Translations under genes and position numbers: made by a program | Part shown: piece after piece, positions 58,914 to 64,000 of the stretch | Layout: each line of letters opens with the position of its first letter | Numbering within the stretch: the first letter of the stretch is position 1 | Notes under the pieces: generated by a model | Told to the model about the DNA's origin: nothing | Seen by the model: only the letters and a program-made list of their open reading frames with translations | The model's database searches: none | DNA from: JBFWVR01 sp050246635 | GTDB taxonomy: Bacteria > Acidobacteriota > Vicinamibacteria > Vicinamibacterales > UBA2999 | Direction of reading: 5' to 3' | Length of the DNA stretch: 64,000 bases | Assembly (NCBI GenBank): GCA_050246635.1 | Contig: JBFWVR010000015.1 | Span: forward strand, 73,541 to 137,540

Positions 58914-61112
58914 ATGCGGCGGCCCCTTTTCGCCTTCTGCCTGCTGGTGTGGGTCGTGCGGCCCGCTGTCGCGCAGGTTGCCCCCACACCGGCGGAACTG
59001 GCCGCGCTCCCCCGCGCCGAGCGTGTCGCCCGCCTGCGTCAGCGCACCTGGGACGTCACGGCCCAGCGCGCCACCGGCCCCATGACGCTCGACGGCGCGC
59101 TGGACGAGGAAGACTGGGCGCGCGCGCCCGCCATCACCGACTTCTACCAGGGCCAGCGCAACGAGGGGCTGCTCGCCTCCGAGGACACGAGCGTCCGGGT
59201 GCTCTACGACGCCGAGCGCCTCTACATCGGCTTCCGGGCCTGGGACCACGAGCCGGACCGCATCAAGGCCCGCGGCATCTTCCGCGACGAGAGCGCCGGC
59301 GCCGACGATGCGGTGTCGGTGATGATTGACGCGTACCACGGGCACCGGAACGCCATCCAGCTGGTGACCAACGCGAGCGGCCTCGTCGAGGACCTGCTCC
59401 AGACCGGCGAGAGCACCAGCACCCGCAACCACGACTGGGACGCCGTCTGGGACTCGCGGGGCCGCATCCTGCCCGACGGTTACGAGGTCGAGATTGCCAT
59501 CCCGTTCAAGTCGATGCGGTTCGAGCCGCCGGCGCCCGGCCAGGCGGTGGTGTTCGGCATCGGCTTCAAGCGCAACATCCCGCGCAAGAACGAAGAGGTC
59601 TACTGGCCCTTCGTCCCGAACGACTCGACGTGGTACCGCCCGGCGGAGCTCGGCCACCTGCACGGCCTCACCGACGTGCGGCCGGGGCGCAACATCGAGA
59701 TCCGTCCGTACGTCCTTGCCGGCGGCGCGCGCGACGTCTCCGCCGGCGCGCCGACCGACTACCGCCGCGAGGCGGGCCTCGACGCCAAGTGGGGCGTGAC
59801 GACCGGCATCACGGCCGACTTCACGGTGAACACCGACTTCGCGCAGGAGGAAGCGGACGTCCAGCAGGTCAACCTGACCCGCTTCTCGCTGTTCTTCCCC
59901 GAGAAGCGGCAGTTCTTCCTCGAGGGGCAGCAGGCATTCCGCTTCGGCGTGCCACGCCAGGCCGACATCATCTTCACGCGCCGCATCGGGCTCTCGAGCA
60001 CGGGCACGCCGGTGCGCCTGCTCGGCGGCGCCAGGCTGTCGGGACGCCAGGGCCGCACGACCGTCGGCGCGATGAGCCTGCAGGTGGACGCGCAAGCGGA
60101 CACGCCGTCGCAGAACTTCACGGTGCTGCGGGTGAAACGCGACGTGCTGGCACGCTCGAGCGTGGGCGCGGTCTTCACCAACGTGCAGGGCGGGGGCGAC
60201 GTCAACCGCGTCTACGGCGCGGACGCGAGCCTCTACGTGAACCGGGTGTGGTTCTTCGACGGCTGGGCGGCGCGCATGGACCAGTCCGGCGCGACCGGAG
60301 GCGGCAACGCGGCCTATGCGCGTGCCGCGTACGAGTCCGACCGGCGCGGGCTCTCCTACACCTTCCTGGGCCTCGGGAACGGCTTCGCGCCCGGGGTGGG
60401 CTACGTGCAACGCCCCGGCACGCTGCAGCACGAGGCCCTCGCGCGCTGGAGTCCGCGGCCGGCCTCGCCCCTCGTGCGGCAGTTCCACACCACGGGCCGC
60501 GTGGCGTACATCACCGACACGGCGCGCACGCCAGAGACGCGCGAGCGGGAGCTCGAGCTGAAGGCCGACTTCGAGACGGGGGACGCGGTGAGCCTGAAGG
60601 CCACCAACAGCCTCGAGAACCTGCTCGAGCCGTTCGCCCTGCGGCGGGACATCACGCTGGCGCCGGGGAGCTACACGTTCAACGAGCTGTCGGCGACGTT
60701 CGACTCGTTCCGCCGGCGGCACCTGCAGCTCGACGTGACCGCCACCACAGGCGGCTTCTGGGATGGCTCCCGGGACTCGCTGGCGCTGACCGTCAACTGG
60801 CGCGCCTCGGCGCATCTCGGCATCGTCAGCAACTACTCGGTGAACTGGGTCGATCTGCCGCAGGGCACGTTCACCACCCACCTGTTGTCGACCCGCCTCC
60901 AGACGGCGTTCAGCAACAGCCTCGCGGTGCTCACGCTGGTGCAGTACAACCGCGACACCCGCCAGTTCGCCAGCAACGTCCGGTTCAACTGGATTCCCAA
61001 GCCCGGCACCGACTTCTTCATCGTCTACAACGAGACGGACGAGACGCGTGGCGCCTGGATGCCCCGGAACCGGTCGCTGTCGGTGAAGCTCAACTACCTG
61101 TTCGCGCTGTGA
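58914..61112 (+). CDS. DUF5916/CBM9-like outer-membrane protein
   Basis: The 732-residue protein has a signal peptide (AVAQ near residue 21), a CBM9-like sugar-binding domain (about 50-230, with DGALDEEDWARAP and YEVEIAIPFKSMRFE), and a DUF5916 beta-barrel to the end (ending LNYLFAL). Members are widespread in Acidobacteriota and Bacteroidota; the role is thought to be carbohydrate binding or transport. It begins after a repeat, with AAACTC-poor upstream sequence. Confidence 0.85.
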   Translation: MRRPLFAFCLLVWVVRPAVAQVAPTPAELAALPRAERVARLRQRTWDVTAQRATGPMTLDGALDEEDWARAPAITDFYQGQRNEGLLASEDTSVRVLYDAERLYIGFRAWDHEPDRIKARGIFRDESAGADDAVSVMIDAYHGHRNAIQLVTNASGLVEDLLQTGESTSTRNHDWDAVWDSRGRILPDGYEVEIAIPFKSMRFEPPAPGQAVVFGIGFKRNIPRKNEEVYWPFVPNDSTWYRPAELGHLHGLTDVRPGRNIEIRPYVLAGGARDVSAGAPTDYRREAGLDAKWGVTTGITADFTVNTDFAQEEADVQQVNLTRFSLFFPEKRQFFLEGQQAFRFGVPRQADIIFTRRIGLSSTGTPVRLLGGARLSGRQGRTTVGAMSLQVDAQADTPSQNFTVLRVKRDVLARSSVGAVFTNVQGGGDVNRVYGADASLYVNRVWFFDGWAARMDQSGATGGGNAAYARAAYESDRRGLSYTFLGLGNGFAPGVGYVQRPGTLQHEALARWSPRPASPLVRQFHTTGRVAYITDTARTPETRERELELKADFETGDAVSLKATNSLENLLEPFALRRDITLAPGSYTFNELSATFDSFRRRHLQLDVTATTGGFWDGSRDSLALTVNWRASAHLGIVSNYSVNWVDLPQGTFTTHLLSTRLQTAFSNSLAVLTLVQYNRDTRQFASNVRFNWIPKPGTDFFIVYNETDETRGAWMPRNRSLSVKLNYLFAL

Positions 61113-61150
61113 CGTCCACGGGGCTTCTGTCGCTACGTCACGACGAATAC

Positions 61151-61445
61151 AGACACGGAGACGGGGAGGCACGGAGGCGGGGCGGCTGCGCCGCCCATCT
61201 CAGATTGAAGATCTCAGATTGAAGATCGTCGGGCGGCGGCGCTTCAGCGTCCGCGCGTGCAGGCGGCGCCCGCGCCGCGAAGCGGCGCGACGGACGGACG
61301 AAGAAGGGCGGAACCAAGACACCACCAGCGTCAGTTCTGGTGTCTTGGTCCCGCCCTTCTTCGTTCGTCCGCTGCCCCTCCGGGGCAGGCGCCGCCTTCA
61401 TTCGCGGACGTCGAATCTGCGTTCATCCGCGTTCATCTGCGGATA
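61151..61445. repeat. Modular intergenic repeat, copy 4, with internal hairpin
   Basis: AGACACGGAGACGGGGAGG, hairpin GGCGGCTGCGCCGCC and ATCTCAGATTGAAGATC units (61151-61230) lead to a long hairpin (61291-61371). TCTGCGTTCATCCGCGTTCA follows (61418-61440). No gene is present in this 400-base gap. Confidence 0.7.
61291..61371. repeat. Near-perfect 34-bp stem-loop
   Basis: Left arm 61291-61324 (CGGACGGACGAAGAAGGGCG then GAACCAAGACACCA) pairs with right arm 61338-61371 (TGGTGTCTTGGT then CCGCCCTTCTTCGTTCGTCC). The loop is 13 bases. Confidence 0.85.
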
Positions 61446-61518
61446 CCTCCGCGCCGCCGTCGCCCTCTAACGTCCTCAGTGTGTTCAGTGTGCCTGGTGG
61501 TCCCGTGCGTGCGTAGGT

Positions 61519-62010
61519 TCACCGCAAGCGTCCATCCACCGACTCGCGCCTCCCCCACCACCACAACGCCACCGCGATCGGCCCGAGCATCACGATCTCC
61601 CTGATGACGGCCATGACGTTGTGCGCGACGAATCCCGGCCGCCAGTAGCGGCGATCGATGGCATCGAAGACATACGCGTGCGCGAAGTAGAAGTCGGTGC
61701 TGAACGGCCAGAGCGCCATCACCCCGAGAGGCGGCGCGGTGTCGGCGCCCAGCCAGTCGAAGAGCACGTGCGAGGCCCAGGCGACGGCACAGGCAAGGGC
61801 GAGTCTGGGCTCCCGGCCGCGCGTCGCCGCCAGCGCCACCAGCCCGACCAGCGCCGCAGCGCCGAGGCTGTGGGTCTCCATGCTGTGCCGGCCCCAGAGA
61901 AAGTCCAAGTCGGGCGCGGCCGCCAGCAGCGTGGTCAGGAGGAGGGTGCGGGTGCGGAAGGCCTGGCCGGTGATGAGCCCGCCCAGGCCGTGGCCAATCG
62001 GGCTCGGCAT
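61519..62010 (-). CDS. YdjM-like membrane-bound metal-dependent hydrolase
   Basis: The 163-residue protein has about four helices and the family motifs PIGHGLGG (His), PDLDFLWGRH, HSLGAAA and SHVLFDWLG. I choose ATG 62010, which aligns to MPSPIGHGL. The longer ORF upstream is an extension without motif support. Substrate unknown. Confidence 0.82.
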   Translation of the reverse strand: MPSPIGHGLGGLITGQAFRTRTLLLTTLLAAAPDLDFLWGRHSMETHSLGAAALVGLVALAATRGREPRLALACAVAWASHVLFDWLGADTAPPLGVMALWPFSTDFYFAHAYVFDAIDRRYWRPGFVAHNVMAVIREIVMLGPIAVALWWWGRRESVDGRLR

Positions 62011-62160
62011 CGGGTGTCGCCACGGTACGGAGAAACCGCCGAGTCCGTCAAACGCGGCCCTGGTAGGAAGTGCGGCCCGGCCGGAACGAGGCGAAAGTCG
62101 GCCTGTGGAGGAACGGCCGGAAATGCGCCTATCACCAGGGGGTTCTGCACAGGTTTGCGC

Positions 62161-62189
62161 TTGACTTTCGCCTGGCGCGTTTCTAGTAT
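62161..62189 (+). promoter_or_regulatory. Strong sigma-70 promoter of recA
   Basis: TTGACT (62161-62166) and TAGTAT (62184-62189) are spaced by exactly 17 bases. It lies about 48 bases before the recA ATG. I see no E. coli- or Bacillus-type SOS box nearby. Confidence 0.75.
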
Positions 62190-62237
62190 GAAACTCCGGC
62201 GGGGGCACTCCCGCCACCCCAGGTCGAAAGGACGGAC

Positions 62238-63272
62238 ATGGCAGCGGACGAGAACAAGGAAAAGCTGAAGGCCATCGAACTGGCCGTGGGCCAGATCGAG
62301 AAGCAGTTCGGCAAGGGCTCCATCATGCGCCTGGGCCAGCGGGATGCCATCATGCCCGCCCCGGCGATCTCGACCGGCGCCATCAGCATCGACTACGCCC
62401 TCGGCATCGGCGGCCTGCCGCGGGGCCGCGTGATCGAAATCTACGGCCCCGAGTCCTCGGGCAAGACGACCCTCGCGTTGCAGGTGATTGCCGAAGCGCA
62501 GCGCCTGGGCGGCATGGCCGCCTTCGTCGACGCGGAGCACGCGCTCGATGCCGTCTATGCCGGCAAGCTCGGCGTGCAGACCGAGGACCTGCTGGTGTCG
62601 CAGCCCGACAACGGCGAACAGGCGCTCGAAATCGTCGAGGTGCTCGTCCGCTCCAACTCCGTCGACGTCGTCGTCGTCGACTCGGTCGCCGCGCTCGTGC
62701 CGCGCGCCGAGATCGAGGGCGAGATGGGCGACGCGCAGGTCGGCCTCCAGGCCCGCCTCATGTCGCAGGCGCTGCGCAAGCTCACCGGCGCGGTCTCGAA
62801 GTCGAAGACGGTGCTGATCTTCATCAACCAGCTCCGCGAGAAGATCGGCGTCATGTTCGGCAATCCCGAGACGACCACGGGCGGCCGCGCGCTGAAGTTC
62901 TACTCGTCGATCCGGATCGACATCCGCCGCATCGCCGCCATCAAGGACGGCGACCAGGCCGTGGGCGGGCGCACCCGCGTCAAGGTGGTGAAGAACAAGA
63001 TGGCCCCGCCCTTCCGCGAGGCCGAGTTCGACATCATGTACGGCGAGGGCATCTCGCGCGAAGGCGACCTGCTCGACCTGGCGGTCAACCACAAGATCGT
63101 CGAGAAGAGCGGCGCCTGGTTCTCCTACAGCGGCGAACGGCTCGGCCAGGGCCGCGAGAACGTGAAGACCTTCCTCAAGGAACACCCGGACATGCGCGCG
63201 GACATCGAGCAGCGGGTCCGTCGCGAGCTCGGCCTCGTCCGCGAACCGGCCGCCGAAGCGGCAGTGGTCTAG
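62238..63272 (+). CDS. recA: Recombinase A
   Basis: The 344-residue protein has Walker A GPESSGKTT at 70-78, VVVVDSVAALVP (Walker B), the loop L2 region FINQLREKIGVMFGNPETTTG and KVVKNKMAPPFREAEFDI. RecA pairs homologous strands and triggers LexA cleavage. AAAGGA precedes the ATG, and the promoter just upstream is near-consensus. Confidence 0.97.
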   Translation: MAADENKEKLKAIELAVGQIEKQFGKGSIMRLGQRDAIMPAPAISTGAISIDYALGIGGLPRGRVIEIYGPESSGKTTLALQVIAEAQRLGGMAAFVDAEHALDAVYAGKLGVQTEDLLVSQPDNGEQALEIVEVLVRSNSVDVVVVDSVAALVPRAEIEGEMGDAQVGLQARLMSQALRKLTGAVSKSKTVLIFINQLREKIGVMFGNPETTTGGRALKFYSSIRIDIRRIAAIKDGDQAVGGRTRVKVVKNKMAPPFREAEFDIMYGEGISREGDLLDLAVNHKIVEKSGAWFSYSGERLGQGRENVKTFLKEHPDMRADIEQRVRRELGLVREPAAEAAVV

Positions 63273-63285
63273 CGCACTCAGACCT

Positions 63286-63319
63286 GGCGGGCGGGCTGCT
63301 GCGCGAACGCAGGCCCGCC
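63286..63319 (+). terminator. Candidate hairpin after recA
   Basis: GGCGGGC pairs with GCCCGCC about 14 bases after the stop, with no T-run. Confidence 0.35.
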
Positions 63320-63333
63320 CGTCCCCCTGTACC

Positions 63334-63888
63334 GTGCCGTTCGATTCCGGGCTCCTCGCCTTCATCACCAGCCACCGCGTGCCGTGGCTGGACGCCGTTT
63401 TCATCACCGCCAGCGCCATTGGCGGCAAGGGCTTCGTGTGGCTCGTCGTCGCGGCGATTGCCGCGCTCTACCCGCGGCACCGCGCCAGCGCGTGGCGGGT
63501 CGTCCTGGCCCTGTCGCTCACGTATCTCGTCGTCGACGGGATGATGAAGCCGCTGATGTGGCGCGACCGGCCGTTCGACGTGTTGCCGGATGTGGCCGTC
63601 ATCGACACGCGTCCCATCAGCAGCTCCTTCCCGTCGGGCCACGCGGCCTCGGCCGTGGCCGGCGCGCTGGCCGTGTCGCGGATCTGGCCCGCTGCGGCAC
63701 CGGCCTGGTGGACGGTGGCCGTATTGATCGCGGTCTCACGCGTGTACGTCGGCGTGCATTACCCCAGCGACGTGATCGCCGGCGCCCTGCTCGGGCTGCT
63801 GATCGGCCTGTTCGCGCTCGGCGGCCGTCATCGCGCGACGGTCGACGCGTTCGCCTCCCGTGAGCCCGCCGTCGTCCTGCGTCCCTGA
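63334..63888 (+). CDS. PAP2-family membrane phosphatase
   Basis: The 184-residue protein has about five helices and the acid phosphatase signature KPLMWRDRP, then SFPSGHAAS, then SRVYVGVHYPSD. It may be an undecaprenyl-diphosphate phosphatase-like enzyme. GTG start 63334. Confidence 0.88.
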   Translation: MPFDSGLLAFITSHRVPWLDAVFITASAIGGKGFVWLVVAAIAALYPRHRASAWRVVLALSLTYLVVDGMMKPLMWRDRPFDVLPDVAVIDTRPISSSFPSGHAASAVAGALAVSRIWPAAAPAWWTVAVLIAVSRVYVGVHYPSDVIAGALLGLLIGLFALGGRHRATVDAFASREPAVVLRP

Positions 63889-63901
63889 AGGCCGGCTGTG
63901 C

Positions 63902-63907
63902 TATAGT
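63902..63907 (+). promoter_or_regulatory. -10 element (TATAGT) of tRNA-Phe
   Basis: TATAGT is 16 bases before the mature tRNA 5' end; the -35 region is weak. Confidence 0.5.
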
Positions 63908-63923
63908 CGTAGGGCTGTCACGG

Positions 63924-63999
63924 GGCCAGGTAGCTCAGTTGGTAGAGCACGTGACTGAAAATCACGGTGTCGGCGGTTCGACTCCGTCCCTGGCCACCA
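63924..63999 (+). tRNA. tRNA-Phe (GAA)
   Basis: The 76-nt gene has acceptor GGCCAGG/CCTGGCC, D arm TAGCTCAGTTGGTAGAGCA, an anticodon loop CTGAAAA with anticodon GAA, T arm GGTTCGACTCC and an encoded CCA. All stems pair. Confidence 0.95.
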
Positions 64000-64000
64000 C

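Noticed and set aside
62093..62160. SOS (LexA) box before recA
   Set aside because: I found no GAAC-N4-GTTC or CTG-N10-CAG site in the upstream region; a lineage-specific box may exist.

Overview
This window is a GC-rich bacterial chromosome segment, tightly packed and dominated by housekeeping and cell-surface genes. I infer an Acidobacteriota relative, most likely class Vicinamibacteria. The reasons are the lineage-typical mix of a GAF/AAA+ regulator with a TATGV loop, a DUF5916 outer-membrane protein, a ccm operon carrying a CxxxY-type CcmE and a CcmF-CcmH fusion, and numerous AT-richer intergenic repeats. That assignment is inference, since there is no 16S gene here. I see no phage, insertion sequence, transposase or CRISPR array.

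Layout. Positions 1-5120 hold a partial AAA+ regulator, a comEA/gspH/pilZ trio, a sugar-nucleotide epimerase and an exported amidohydrolase. RNase P RNA lies at 5182-5737 (minus strand) with a greatly enlarged P12 region. From 17338 down to 5789, reading leftward, comes a run of housekeeping genes: a small ORF, radC, larC, metG, tatD, a polyprenyl diphosphate synthase, ligA, an HtrA protease and an NtrC/NtrX-type response regulator. Positions 18078-28189 form a ten-gene minus-strand operon. It starts with glycan genes (three GT4 enzymes, a GT-C-like membrane protein, an epimerase) and ends in ttcA, dtd, a CPBP protease, a beta-barrel and a dapF-like gene. Positions 28219-28895 are a dense hairpin repeat array.

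Positions 28948-43811 continue the surface-polysaccharide theme. Two paralogous lipoproteins share an unrecognised 120-residue C-terminal domain and flank an outer-membrane barrel. They are followed by a methyltransferase, a flippase-like membrane protein, a radical SAM protein, a 14-TM-class membrane protein, another methyltransferase, a GlpD-type oxidoreductase, AsnB, a hexapeptide acyltransferase and a GT2 enzyme. Positions 43935-48725 hold a small barrel, an inositol-phosphatase-like gene with an RsbW-type kinase, and aroA-aroK-metallophosphatase. Positions 48881-56244 are the cytochrome c maturation (System I) operon. The last 8 kb hold maf, a DciA-like gene, thiolase, a DUF5916 barrel, a YdjM-like membrane hydrolase, recA, a PAP2 phosphatase and tRNA-Phe.

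The best leads are the paired lipoproteins with a shared domain, a DapF whose second catalytic cysteine is serine, the RNase P RNA carrying a REP-like palindrome, the cysteine-type CcmE with a fused CcmF-CcmH, a regulator lacking the sigma-54-contacting phenylalanine, several promoters placed for leaderless mRNAs (including an overlapping divergent pair in a 29-bp gap), and several families of modular intergenic repeats. Function predictions come from reading motifs by eye; no searches were run.
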